Assembly (NCBI RefSeq): GCF_023715505.1
Contig: NZ_JAMBOH010000006.1
Coordinates: 62,001 to 126,000, forward strand
Length of the DNA stretch: 64,000 nucleotides
From: Neobacillus cucumis
GTDB taxonomy: Bacteria; Bacillota; Bacilli; Bacillales_B; DSM-18226
Reading direction: 5' to 3'
The translations under genes and the position numbers were made by a program. The notes under the pieces were generated by a model. That model saw nothing but the letters and a program-made list of their open reading frames with translations, made no database searches and was not told the origin of the DNA. Numbering within the stretch: position 1 is the first letter of the stretch; each line of letters begins with the position of its first letter. Positions 33,419 to 42,232 of the stretch are shown piece after piece.

Positions 33419-35386
33419 ATGGTTGAATTAAATCGTGAGGTAAATTTTGTCTTACCTTACCTCCCAGCTGGGGCAGAAATCATATATCAAAACGAACAGG
33501 CCATTCTAAGATGGGGTGATTTGGATGGAGACGGAATCCATGAAGTCTTTGGCCTCTATCATTATCATCAACAGCGATACTTATTTATTTTAAAGAATCC
33601 GTATGGAGCCTATCTATCCTATTTTCCAGTTTCTAAGGTAGTTGAGAAAAGGGCAGTTAGAATACTTAATGAAATTTTTGAAATAAGAGCCGTTTATTTA
33701 TTCCCTGCCTCGATTAAAGAGATTGGCGGAAATAAGTGGGGATTTATCAATCCTAGAGGCAAATTTGTTCTTCCTCCAATCTATGACCAGGCGGGAGATT
33801 TTCAAGATAATGGTTTAGCAAGTGTAGGCCTAATGAATAAAACTGGTGTCATCAATGAAAAAGGTTATCTAATCGTTAAACCAAAATATGATACCATCCA
33901 GCCGTTTCGAGAAGGACGTTCGGTAGTTAATGACCATGAAGGCTTTAAGGTTATTGATGAAAGCGGTAAAGAGATAACTGAAAAAGCATACTCTTTCATT
34001 AGTCCCGAATATAAGGAGGGGCGCGTAGAAGCTGCAGAAACAGATGTACACGGAAATTATTTATATGGGTATTTAAATAAAAGAGGCAAGCTGGTTATTC
34101 CGGTTATTTATGAATCAACCAGTGAATTTACAGAGGGAAGGGCAGTAGTAAAAGTTAAGGGAGGTCATTATCAACTATTAGATCTTACAGGAAAAGTATT
34201 GCATACCTACTCCTATGTATGGGTTGGAAACTTTGGTCATGGTCTCCTCTCCTTTAAGAAAAGTAATGATGGTCCATTTGGCTATATCGATGTTCAGGGT
34301 AACATAGTCATTGAGCCGCGGTTTACAACTGCAGGACAATTTATAGACGGACGCGCCATTGTCAGTTTAGAAATAAATAATAAGGAACAGTATGGACTCA
34401 TTGATCAAAATGGACAATTTGTAATAAAACCTAATTATAATCAAATTTTATATTTAGGAGAACAACGGTTCGCCATTGGGAAAGAGATCGATCCGAAGCA
34501 GGCATGCATGAGATCGATTTTTGCCTTGGCAACTGATGAAGGACATATTTTTACTGGCTTTATTTTTCACGAAATGGGAATCTTTCAGGACGGTTTGGCA
34601 TCTGTCTCGGATGATCAGCATACCTACTTTATAGATAAACAGGGGAACCGTATGGACCACTTGCCCCAAGTAACTGGCAGCGGGCGGCTTAGTTTTGATC
34701 AGACCCTAATAAAAGGTGATATTGATCAGCGCTTGATGTATTTTAGTCAAAATAATGAGTTGATTTGGAAAGAAGCATCCACTTTTTCGTTAAATAACCA
34801 ATATGCTGTTGTGGAACATAAATATAAGCCGAATTTTGATTATCTCGTTTATTATCCCGAGATTAAAGGGATGGAGCATTCAGCCCAAGTTAATAAGACC
34901 TTAGAAGATATGGCCGGGGTAAAACCAGTACCCTCCACTCCATTGGTATCCAATTACACAGGTGATTATGAGATTACTTTTTACAAGAAAAATTTATTGG
35001 TGATTGAAATAACAGGCTACGATTATCCCTTTTGTGCGGCTCATGGCATGCCAATAAAGAAATATGCACATATAAACCTTAAAACGGGCAGGTTGTACCA
35101 GTTAAAAGATCTTTTTATAACAGGAAGCCCTTATGTAAAGGTAATTAGTGATTTAATTGAGGATCAGATAAAAAGTAATGATCAAAATTCATATATCTTT
35201 CCAAATGAATACCATGGTATTCAATCAGATCAGCCGTATTTTATCAATGATGCAGGCTTAAATATCTTCTTTCAACCTTATGAAATCGCTGCTTTTGCGG
35301 CTGGGTTTCCTACCTTTACAATCCCTTTTAATGAACTTAAGGAATGGATGGATGTCAACGGAGAATTTTGGAGGACCTTTCATTAA
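33419..35386 (+). CDS. WG-repeat protein with C-terminal DUF3298-like domain
   Basis: 655 aa, no signal peptide. About seven WG-type beta repeats lie between residues 100 and 345 (KWGFINPRGKFVLPPIYD, LYGYLNKRGKLVIPVIYE, QYGLIDQNGQFVIKPNY). The last 170 residues match DUF3298 (the RsiV-type extracellular domain), with a start like YEITFYKKNLLVIEITGYDY. GGGTGAGAAACC precedes the ATG. A lone gene; function unknown, probably ligand or cell-wall binding if exported by an unseen route. Confidence 0.8.
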   Translation: MVELNREVNFVLPYLPAGAEIIYQNEQAILRWGDLDGDGIHEVFGLYHYHQQRYLFILKNPYGAYLSYFPVSKVVEKRAVRILNEIFEIRAVYLFPASIKEIGGNKWGFINPRGKFVLPPIYDQAGDFQDNGLASVGLMNKTGVINEKGYLIVKPKYDTIQPFREGRSVVNDHEGFKVIDESGKEITEKAYSFISPEYKEGRVEAAETDVHGNYLYGYLNKRGKLVIPVIYESTSEFTEGRAVVKVKGGHYQLLDLTGKVLHTYSYVWVGNFGHGLLSFKKSNDGPFGYIDVQGNIVIEPRFTTAGQFIDGRAIVSLEINNKEQYGLIDQNGQFVIKPNYNQILYLGEQRFAIGKEIDPKQACMRSIFALATDEGHIFTGFIFHEMGIFQDGLASVSDDQHTYFIDKQGNRMDHLPQVTGSGRLSFDQTLIKGDIDQRLMYFSQNNELIWKEASTFSLNNQYAVVEHKYKPNFDYLVYYPEIKGMEHSAQVNKTLEDMAGVKPVPSTPLVSNYTGDYEITFYKKNLLVIEITGYDYPFCAAHGMPIKKYAHINLKTGRLYQLKDLFITGSPYVKVISDLIEDQIKSNDQNSYIFPNEYHGIQSDQPYFINDAGLNIFFQPYEIAAFAAGFPTFTIPFNELKEWMDVNGEFWRTFH

Positions 35387-35406
35387 GTGGAGGAAAGATA
35401 ATAATG

Positions 35407-35442
35407 AAAAGGCGTGTATACCATGTGGATACACGCTTTTTT
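35407..35442. terminator. Bidirectional terminator between convergent genes
   Basis: GCGTGTAT (35412-35419) and ATACACGC (35429-35436) with AAAAG before and TTTTTT after. Confidence 0.82.
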
Positions 35443-35449
35443 GGTTTTG

Positions 35450-35806
35450 CTAGACATGCTTCCTCCTAAAAACAAACCAGTAACTGCTAAGACCGATAAG
35501 GAGGAAAAGACATACAACTGCAGGAACAACGTAGTCTTTAATAGAAGGTTCAACAGTTTGGTTTTTTTTCGTAAGCAAAACAGCATTTTCTGTTTCATTC
35601 TTGGTGTCTTTTGTGTCGGTAGCTTGTATATTTGTGTTCTTATCTGAGACTGTCACCAAAGTTAATGTTGAATTATTATAAATTGAATCTGCTTGGACAG
35701 AATCGAATTTAGGAGTAGATTTTTCTGATTGTGTATAAGCAAACCCATTTGTTCCAGATATAAAGAACAAAAATGAGACGAAAAGTGCAATTCTGCTAAA
35801 CATCAT
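35450..35806 (-). CDS. Exported/anchored small protein, 118 aa
   Basis: N-terminal signal peptide (MMFSRIALFVSFLFFISG), a 60-residue hydrophilic Ser/Thr/Asn-rich middle, then one C-terminal membrane helix followed by basic residues (FRRKHV). The topology is type I, resembling a short surface-anchored protein with a long leader. GGAG lies six bases before ATG 35806; an in-frame TTG at 35818 is less likely. Family not recognised. Confidence 0.7.
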   Translation of the reverse strand: MMFSRIALFVSFLFFISGTNGFAYTQSEKSTPKFDSVQADSIYNNSTLTLVTVSDKNTNIQATDTKDTKNETENAVLLTKKNQTVEPSIKDYVVPAVVCLFLLIGLSSYWFVFRRKHV

Positions 35807-36074
35807 ATTCAACTCCAATATATTGTTATATTGATGTTCATTTTATCATCAATGCACGGGTTTTAATCGAATTAGCGACATTGTTCACAAACCTTTCGAA
35901 TTTAAGGAACTTTGAAATTGTATAAGTTTTCCTGAACAAAGGTAACGATTGCTAAAGTATTTATTCTTTATTAAAAACAATTTTGTTTGTTATAATGTAT
36001 TTATCTTTTGTCTTGTAGAGACGGTCATAAATTTACTTTCTGGGTTAAATAATATACAAAAAGGGGGTATTTCA

Positions 36075-36923
36075 TTGGATCAGACTCAGGATAGTAAATT
36101 TGAAGATTCATTTCTGCCGATGTCTTCCATTGGCAGCGGGATTGGTGTTGCTGTAGTGCAAGATGTTTATTGTTATACCGATCAAATCGTCAATCTTGTT
36201 TTAGTGGGAAATCCAAGTGAGACAAGTGAATTTGTGCTGATTGACACGGGGATGCCAAAGTCGGCCGAGCAAATTAAGAATATGATTAAAAATCGATTTG
36301 GGGAAAATGCCTTACCAAAGGCGATCATACTGACACACGGGCATTTTGATCATGTCGGGTCGATTGCAGCTCTATTAGAGGATTGGGATATTCCTGTATA
36401 TGCACATGAACAGGAGCTCCCTTTTTTAACGGGAAAAGAGGATTACCCGCCAGGGGACCCGAATGTGGACAGCGGCCTAGTAGCCAAGATGTCTCCAATG
36501 TTCCCAAACCATGGGATTGATATTAGTGCTCATGTTCAGCCCCTTCCAAGTGATGGAACGGTTCCTAATATGCCTGGCTGGAAATGTATACATACCCCTG
36601 GACATACTCCGGGTCATATTTCTTTATTCCGAGAACAAGACACAACCCTAATTGCAGGAGATGCCTTTGTTACTGTAAAACAGGAATCCCTTTATAAGGT
36701 TTTGACACAAACACAGGAAATAAGCGGACCGCCAAGGTATTATACGACTGATTGGGAAGCGGCTTATGAGTCTGTTAAAAAATTGGAGGCACTAAAACCG
36801 CAAGTGGCTGTGACGGGGCATGGGGTCCCGATGAGTGGGAAGGAACTTTCAACAAACCTTCAATACTTAGTGGAGCATTTTAATGAAATGGCTAAACCTG
36901 AAAGCGGGAAATACGTAAATTAA
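36075..36923 (+). CDS. Metallo-beta-lactamase fold hydrolase
   Basis: About 282 aa from a TTG start. AAGGGGG lies seven bases before the TTG at 36075. The frame extends upstream to 35949, but that part is A/T-rich with no family match. Metal site HGHFDHVGS (HxHxDH), then HTPGHTPGHISLF and AGDAFV. A glyoxalase-II/RNase-Z type hydrolase with unknown substrate. It is monocistronic as far as seen. Confidence 0.85.
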   Translation: MDQTQDSKFEDSFLPMSSIGSGIGVAVVQDVYCYTDQIVNLVLVGNPSETSEFVLIDTGMPKSAEQIKNMIKNRFGENALPKAIILTHGHFDHVGSIAALLEDWDIPVYAHEQELPFLTGKEDYPPGDPNVDSGLVAKMSPMFPNHGIDISAHVQPLPSDGTVPNMPGWKCIHTPGHTPGHISLFREQDTTLIAGDAFVTVKQESLYKVLTQTQEISGPPRYYTTDWEAAYESVKKLEALKPQVAVTGHGVPMSGKELSTNLQYLVEHFNEMAKPESGKYVN

Positions 36924-37048
36924 AATGATTGCTTAGGTTGCTTTAACCAGCAGCCTTTTACTCCGTCTGTATGTTCGTAATAAAGAATGTATTAGCATAT
37001 ATATATTTAGAAAGAATGGTGTTTAACAGTTAGTCTAAAGGAGGAACT

Positions 37049-37348
37049 ATGAAACCTTGTATCTTTTTGCTCGCTGCTGGTTTGTTAGATGCTATCTTGA
37101 CACATGTCGGAATTTCATCCGGTTTTATTGAAGAAGGAAACCCAATGATGAAAGAAGTCATTAACAAGGGCTGGTCCTATTTTTATTTGATCAAGATATT
37201 CCTACCGCTCTTGCTTCTTGGTTTATTTTATCTAAAGCCCTTTAAGGGAACTATTCGAATGCTGCTCATTTCAACCTGTGTCCTATATCTATCCGTTCTT
37301 GTTTATCATACGGTCTGGGTCGTACTCTACCTCAAAACTTCAGCATAA
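37049..37348 (+). CDS. Small membrane protein, DUF5658-like, 99 aa
   Basis: Three to four membrane helices with LLDAILTHVGISSGFIEEGNP near the N-terminus (split by a helix end), the pattern of DUF5658 proteins. AAGGAGG lies five bases before the ATG. Function unknown; no operon partner. Confidence 0.72.
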   Translation: MKPCIFLLAAGLLDAILTHVGISSGFIEEGNPMMKEVINKGWSYFYLIKIFLPLLLLGLFYLKPFKGTIRMLLISTCVLYLSVLVYHTVWVVLYLKTSA

Positions 37349-37448
37349 TCAAAACTAGACACCTTAAGAATAATAAGATAGTATCAATACGATATTGAAT
37401 AACAAATAATAAAGTAAAAAATGATGTTAGATATAGAAGGAGTATAAA

Positions 37449-38594
37449 ATGTTAAACACCTTACAACCGTTTCTACAGGAAGCATGGCAAAAGTCTGGCT
37501 TCCAAGCACCAACATCCATCCAGGAAACAGCTATTCCACTCATACTCGAGGGCAAAGATGTGATTGCGGAGTCGCCGACAGGTACGGGGAAGACACTTGC
37601 TTATTTGCTTCCATTGTTACATAAAATCGACAGTAATACCCCGTCCTTGCAGGCAGTTGTTTTAGCGTCTTCACAAGAGCTAGTCATGCAGGTTTTTCAA
37701 GAATTCCAAAAGTGGTCAGAAGGCAGTGGTATTAGAGGTACCTCCATAATTGGCGGTGCCAACTTAAAACGCCAGCTTGAAAAATTAAAGAAGCGGCCGC
37801 ATGTTATCTTTGCTACACCTGGACGCTTACTGGAGCTAATCAAGCAAAAAAAGGTGAAAATGCACGAAGCCAAGATGGTTGTCCTTGATGAGGGTGACCA
37901 GCTGTTAATTCCAGAGCATTTGCAGACGGTTCAGCAAATTGTCAAATCGACACTGGGTGACCGCCAAGTCGTCTTATTTTCGGCTACCATGAAACCGGCA
38001 ACAGAAAAATTAGCGAAAGAAATGACTAATGATTACGAAGTATTACGGATTGAAAAAGACGAGATCGCATCTGCTGGGGAAGTGGAACATATTTATTTCT
38101 TAGTTGAGCAAAGAGATAAAATTAAGCTGCTTGAAAAAATAACACGTCTTGAGAATAATAAATCACTTGCCTTTATAAATGATATTGGTGAAATTCAAGT
38201 TTTTAAAGAAAAATTGTTGTTTAAAGAATTATCCATTGGCATCCTCCATAGTGATATGAAAAAGCTGGAGCGTCAGGCCGCGTTAAAGGACTTCCGTGAT
38301 GGGAAAATGAAAATGCTGATTGCCACTGATATTGCCGCCCGAGGGCTGGATATCCAAGGTGTCAGCCATGTGGTACAGATCGACTTTCCGAAGGATATTA
38401 CCCAATATGTGCATAGGGCTGGGAGAACAGGAAGAATGGGGGCTGACGGTACCGTTATTTCATTAGTAACCGAGCGTGAAGAACGCGAGCTGAAACGTTT
38501 TTGCAAGGAATTGCAAATTCCTCTTGATAAAAGAGTATTTTTTCAAGGGAAAATTGTTTCGGAAGACCAACGCCATCAAAAGTTAAAACGGTAA
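37449..38594 (+). CDS. yfmL: DEAD-box RNA helicase YfmL
   Basis: 381 aa, full two-domain helicase core without a C-terminal tail, like YfmL (a ribosome-assembly helicase). Q motif region GFQAPTSIQETAIPL; Walker A SPTGTGKTLAY; motif II reads DEGD instead of DEAD (VVLDEGDQLL); motif III SAT; motif VI HRAGRTGRMG. The DEGD change matters little for family placement, as YfmL has DETD there. AGAAGGAG precedes the ATG. Confidence 0.92.
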   Translation: MLNTLQPFLQEAWQKSGFQAPTSIQETAIPLILEGKDVIAESPTGTGKTLAYLLPLLHKIDSNTPSLQAVVLASSQELVMQVFQEFQKWSEGSGIRGTSIIGGANLKRQLEKLKKRPHVIFATPGRLLELIKQKKVKMHEAKMVVLDEGDQLLIPEHLQTVQQIVKSTLGDRQVVLFSATMKPATEKLAKEMTNDYEVLRIEKDEIASAGEVEHIYFLVEQRDKIKLLEKITRLENNKSLAFINDIGEIQVFKEKLLFKELSIGILHSDMKKLERQAALKDFRDGKMKMLIATDIAARGLDIQGVSHVVQIDFPKDITQYVHRAGRTGRMGADGTVISLVTEREERELKRFCKELQIPLDKRVFFQGKIVSEDQRHQKLKR

Positions 38595-38599
38595 GAGGA

Positions 38600-38632
38600 A
38601 AGCAGTGGAATATTCCACTGCTTATTTCTATT
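38600..38632 (+). terminator. Terminator after yfmL
   Basis: AAGCAGTGGAAT and ATTCCACTGCTT form a continuous palindrome (38600-38623), then ATTTCT. Confidence 0.75.
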
Positions 38633-38742
38633 AAAGAGGGATTTTTTTTAGCTGCAATCGAAAGCCGCCAGTTTTAGTTAGGAATAGGGGGAATCTGTTT
38701 CATCCATACTATAAATGATTTTCTTGAAAAGGAGATGGTAGT

Positions 38743-38877
38743 GTGGGAAAACAGAAGCTTGGTAATGCTAATGCCCAGCGTAATAACAATCGTAAAAAGG
38801 GCATGAAAGATAGTGCTGAATTAGTGGAATTTACAACGGGTGAAGAATTAAAGCTGAATCGTCCGAATAGCAAATAA
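38743..38877 (+). CDS. Small basic hydrophilic protein, 44 aa (GTG start)
   Basis: AAGGAG lies about nine bases before GTG at 38743. The protein begins MGKQKLGNANAQRNNNRKKG and ends EELKLNRPNSK, rich in Asn, Lys and Arg at the start. A terminator follows 8 bases after the stop. Size and composition recall small spore-associated proteins, but I cannot name a family. Confidence 0.65.
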   Translation: MGKQKLGNANAQRNNNRKKGMKDSAELVEFTTGEELKLNRPNSK

Positions 38878-38884
38878 AAGGAAC

Positions 38885-38915
38885 GCCTCCTTCGATGGGA
38901 AGGGGGCATTTTTTG
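38885..38915 (+). terminator. Terminator after the 44-aa gene
   Basis: GCCTCCTTC and GGAAGGGGGC pair around GATG, followed by ATTTTTT. Confidence 0.78.
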
Positions 38916-38930
38916 AATTCTAGTATTGAA

Positions 38931-39046
38931 TTGTTAATATATCCCGACTTTTTGTTAATATATCTGATTTTTTGTTAATATCCTTTAAGTTTTTGTTAAT
39001 ATATCGATTTTTTTGTTAATATCAGACGAGTTTTAGTTAATATCAC
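38931..39046. repeat. Six phased GTTAATAT repeats, 20-21 bp spacing
   Basis: GTTAATAT occurs at 38933, 38954, 38974, 38995, 39015 and 39036, i.e. steps of 21, 20, 21, 20, 21. All copies but the last are preceded by T-rich sequence and most are followed by ATC or TC. Spacing is two helical turns, so the A/T tracts face one side of the DNA. The array lies between the convergent 44-aa gene and yhfW. Confidence 0.8.
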
Positions 39047-39064
39047 TAATTTCCCCTCGGAAAA

Positions 39065-40597
39065 TTACTCTCCTTGAAGCAGTTCTAACGACTTTTTGGT
39101 TGGACCCTCAATCACATCGCCCGCGTACGAATAGCGGGAGCCGTGGCATGGGCAGTCCCAAGACTTTTCGGCACGATTCCATTCACATTCACACCCAAGA
39201 TGAGTACAGGTCGTATCAACAATATAAAGCTTGCCATTCTCGTCCTTATAGGCACCAGCTCTTTTGCCATGGAACATCACAACCGAACCTTCACCTTCCT
39301 GTAAATCTTCCGGAACCTTTTCAACTATTTCAAGCTTACCTTTGAGTAAGTGTTTGGCAACATCAGCATTAGTCGAAATGACTTCCTTTAAATCAGGATC
39401 AGCATGAAAGCGTGATGGTGAATATAATGCTGCAAAACGATTCGTTCCGCCAACAATATAATCTTTTATAATATGCCCTGCTAAAATACCTGTGGACATC
39501 CCCCATTTTTTAAAACCAGTTGCGATTAAAACATTTTTTCGTTCTTCCGTATAGGGACCGATATAAGGCATTTTATCCAGGGTCACATTATCTTGAGCAG
39601 ACCAACGGTATTGGTATTCCTTGATGCCAAAAACCTCTTCAGTGAAGGTTTGAAGCTCTTCAAAGTGCTTCTGCGTGTCAACACCTTGTCCTGTTTTGTG
39701 GTTCTCGCCGCCAATAATCAGCAAATTTTCGCCATTATCAAGCGGGGTGTACCGAATCGAACGTGACGGGCTGTCAGCGCTGATGTACATGCCGCCAGGA
39801 TATTCTTGATTCGTTCTGACCCCGATGGCATAAGAACGATCCGCATACATTCTTGCAAAGTAAAGTCCTGGTTTGTCATAAAAAGGGAAATGTGAAGCAA
39901 TGATTACATGCTTAGCCGTCACTCTTTGCCCGTTTTTTGTAATAACCTTTGGCTCTGAATGGTCATCCACTATATCATTCGCAATGGTATTTTCATAAAC
40001 AGAACAGCCCGCTTGAACGGCCTCATCTAAAAGTGCTTTTAAAAATTTCAATGGATGATACTGAGCCTGGTTGCTCATCATCAAAGCTGCTTTTGCTGGA
40101 ATATTAAAGGGAATCGAATCTTTCAAGGCTCCCTCAATATCAAGACTCTTGTAAGCCTCCCACTCAGTTTTTAGCTTGTCGGCATACTCATCCGTTGTGG
40201 CATATACATAGGCATCCTGCTTACTAAAATCACATTTTATGCCCCTCTCGTTCACCGTATTCTCCACAAACTGAACAGCCATCATCATTGATTCATAATA
40301 TAGTCTCGCTTTTTCTTTACCAAAATGATTAATAAACTCATCATAAATAAGCCCGTGCTGAGCAGTTAATTTTGCCGTTGTGTGTCCGGTTGTACCGTTT
40401 AAGATTCCCCCAGCCTCAAGTAAGGCTACTTTTTGACCTTCTTTAGTCAGCAGATAGGCAGCAGTTATCCCTGTTATTCCAGCTCCAACAATGGCAACAT
40501 CTACACTAATATCCTGTTCTAATGGCTTGAATGTTGGTAATTCAATTTCACGCCAATATGTTCGAGGAAACTTTTGGGCGTTTTCAGATGAATTCAT
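39065..40597 (-). CDS. yhfW: FAD oxidoreductase with C-terminal Rieske domain (YhfW)
   Basis: 510 aa. N-terminal FAD-binding VDVAIVGAGITGITAAYLL (about residue 29) in a DadA-type oxidoreductase. The C-terminal Rieske [2Fe-2S] domain has CTHLGC and CPCHGSRY (about residues 465-490). Same layout and length as B. subtilis YhfW. The amine or other substrate is unknown. GGAGGA lies six bases before the ATG. An inverted repeat sits upstream. Confidence 0.9.
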   Translation of the reverse strand: MNSSENAQKFPRTYWREIELPTFKPLEQDISVDVAIVGAGITGITAAYLLTKEGQKVALLEAGGILNGTTGHTTAKLTAQHGLIYDEFINHFGKEKARLYYESMMMAVQFVENTVNERGIKCDFSKQDAYVYATTDEYADKLKTEWEAYKSLDIEGALKDSIPFNIPAKAALMMSNQAQYHPLKFLKALLDEAVQAGCSVYENTIANDIVDDHSEPKVITKNGQRVTAKHVIIASHFPFYDKPGLYFARMYADRSYAIGVRTNQEYPGGMYISADSPSRSIRYTPLDNGENLLIIGGENHKTGQGVDTQKHFEELQTFTEEVFGIKEYQYRWSAQDNVTLDKMPYIGPYTEERKNVLIATGFKKWGMSTGILAGHIIKDYIVGGTNRFAALYSPSRFHADPDLKEVISTNADVAKHLLKGKLEIVEKVPEDLQEGEGSVVMFHGKRAGAYKDENGKLYIVDTTCTHLGCECEWNRAEKSWDCPCHGSRYSYAGDVIEGPTKKSLELLQGE

Positions 40598-40620
40598 ATG
40601 TATTCCTCCACTTCAAAATA

Positions 40621-40662
40621 ATCACATGTTTAATTTTTCCTAAAATGAAAAAATCATGTGAT
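40621..40662. promoter_or_regulatory. Inverted repeat upstream of yhfW
   Basis: ATCACATG (40621-40628) and CATGTGAT (40655-40662), with inner ATTTTT/AAAAAT pairing. It may be an operator or a hairpin in the yhfW leader. Confidence 0.35.
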
Positions 40663-40681
40663 GTAAGGGAGAACTTATTTT

Positions 40682-40712
40682 TTAGAAAAATAAAACTCGC
40701 CAATAGGCGAGT
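40682..40712 (-). terminator. Terminator of the 48-aa membrane protein gene
   Basis: On the minus strand ACTCGCC-TATT-GGCGAGT followed by TTTATTTTT. Confidence 0.78.
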
Positions 40713-40738
40713 CATCGTGATTCACAAAATGAGGGATG

Positions 40739-40885
40739 TTACATGGATTCTTGATCGGAATTAATTTTATCAATCCGTTTAGCGTCGTCTATATCCAGCC
40801 CCTGCCGTAAGAAATGAATAAAGGTTCCGCCTGCAAAACCGAGACAAAGGACAAAAGCGATGGTTGTAATCCACCAAATTGCCAA
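40739..40885 (-). CDS. Small single-helix membrane protein, 48 aa (TTG start)
   Basis: AAGGGGG lies eight bases before TTG at 40885. The protein has one N-terminal helix (MAIWWITTIAFVLCLGFAGG) and an acidic tail ending NSDQESM. A terminator follows 27 bases after the stop, which supports a real transcript. Family not recognised. Confidence 0.68.
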   Translation of the reverse strand: MAIWWITTIAFVLCLGFAGGTFIHFLRQGLDIDDAKRIDKINSDQESM

Positions 40886-40967
40886 CTGAAAATCCCCCTT
40901 TACATATGCCTAGCTACAGAAGCATAACTAAATATATGCGCAAGGGGGAGAAATTGTTCCACTTGTC

Positions 40968-41354
40968 TTAAGATTTGTTATTGTCTTTTTTGTGAAGCTC
41001 GGAGTAGTAATCGACCTTTTTTATGTTTACTCCGACAAAAGTTTCGATAATCGATTGGCCGCCTGCTATAGAGAGAATTAAAATAATGACAAAGGTGACC
41101 TTGGGGAATAGCAAGTAGGCGCCGCCTAATAAAAAAGCGCTCCACATGCCAGCACACCAATAACATTTTAATAAGTAACCAAACATGGAGGTAGGAACTT
41201 CCTTTGTTGTGGTTCCCTCGCTCGTTTCTACCTTGACCTTTTTTACAAATGGTCTTCGGATAAATTCGGTGATTTTATCAAAAACGATCAAATGGGTTAA
41301 TCGATAGCTTGCTAAAATTAACATGATATAAGTCATCCCAGAAATGTCTGCCAC
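40968..41354 (-). CDS. DUF1360 membrane protein (YngL-like)
   Basis: About 128 aa from a GTG start with GGAGG nine bases upstream; the open frame runs on to 41441 but that part has no family match. Helices at both ends, the conserved SYRLTHLIVFD near the N-terminus and KCYWCAGMW in the middle match the DUF1360/YngL family, linked to sporulation by family knowledge only. Confidence 0.75.
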   Translation of the reverse strand: MADISGMTYIMLILASYRLTHLIVFDKITEFIRRPFVKKVKVETSEGTTTKEVPTSMFGYLLKCYWCAGMWSAFLLGGAYLLFPKVTFVIILILSIAGGQSIIETFVGVNIKKVDYYSELHKKDNNKS

Positions 41355-41467
41355 TTTTTTAGTCCTCCAAAGACGGTTTGTTTTAGTGTTACTTTTAGAA
41401 AAGTTTTTTTCGCTGCCTGTATATTTTGAGCCTGAAATCAAAATTATATATCGAGGAGGCGAATAAA

Positions 41468-42079
41468 ATGAAAAAATCTTTTTGGTTCAGTTTTCTGTTC
41501 TTACTATCCCTTTTCTGCATTCCAAGTGTCTCTTTTGCCCAACAAATCTACACGGTTCAATCTGGGGACTCACTTTGGAAAATTGCTGTCCGGTATCAAG
41601 TAGGAATTAGTGAGCTTATTTCAGCAAATCCGCAGTTTAAGAATCCTAACATGATTTATCCTGGTCAAAAAGTAACCATTCCTGATTTAGGCGGAGTAAA
41701 ATCAATTGAAAACCAAGTTATTCAGCTTACAAATCAAGAGCGTGCAAAGAACGGGCTGCCAGCTATGGCTGCCGATTGGGAACTGTCAAGGGTTGCACGC
41801 TACAAAGCAATGGACATGAGAGACAAAAATTATTTTAGTCATACAAGTCCAACGTATGGCAGTCCTTTTACGATGATGAAGAATTTTGGTATTACTTATC
41901 GTTCTGCAGCGGAAAATATTGCTGCCGGACAAACTACACCACAGTCGGTGGTACAGTCATGGATGAATAGCTCAGGTCACAGAGCCAATATCCTAAGCTC
42001 CAACACTAGAATTGGAGTTGGTTACGCTAAGGGCGGTTCCTATGGTTATTACTGGGTTCAGATGTTTATCTCTAAATAA
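41468..42079 (+). CDS. Exported LysM + CAP-domain protein (YkwD-like)
   Basis: 203 aa. Signal peptide (MKKSFWFSFLFLLSLFCIPS), one LysM domain (IYTVQSGDSLWKIAVRYQ), then a CAP/SCP domain (QLTNQERAKNGLPAMAAD ... FSHTSP ... GENI-like AAENIAAG ... HRANILSS). LysM binds peptidoglycan; CAP function in bacteria is unclear. GAGGAGG lies upstream of ATG 41468. Stands alone. Confidence 0.88.
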   Translation: MKKSFWFSFLFLLSLFCIPSVSFAQQIYTVQSGDSLWKIAVRYQVGISELISANPQFKNPNMIYPGQKVTIPDLGGVKSIENQVIQLTNQERAKNGLPAMAADWELSRVARYKAMDMRDKNYFSHTSPTYGSPFTMMKNFGITYRSAAENIAAGQTTPQSVVQSWMNSSGHRANILSSNTRIGVGYAKGGSYGYYWVQMFISK

Positions 42080-42088
42080 TCTAAAGCC

Positions 42089-42134
42089 AAGGGTCAGTTT
42101 CTTAAGCAATTGCTTAAGAGGCTGACCCTTTCTA
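42089..42134 (+). terminator. Long terminator hairpin
   Basis: AAGGGTCAG (42089-42097) and CTGACCCTT (42122-42130), extended inward by CTTAAGCAATTGCTTAAG, followed by TCT. Confidence 0.8.
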
Positions 42135-42232
42135 CGTCTTAAGACCGATAAAAAAATCAAGCTTAGGCTCAATTATGGGAGCCAAGGAAAACAGGTATGA
42201 TGAAAACAAGAAAGGAAAGGAGTGAAACAAAG

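Noticed and set aside
35949..36074. N-terminal extension of the metallo-beta-lactamase fold gene
   Set aside because: The extension is A/T-rich with no family match; AAGGGGG plus TTG at 36075 is the better start.
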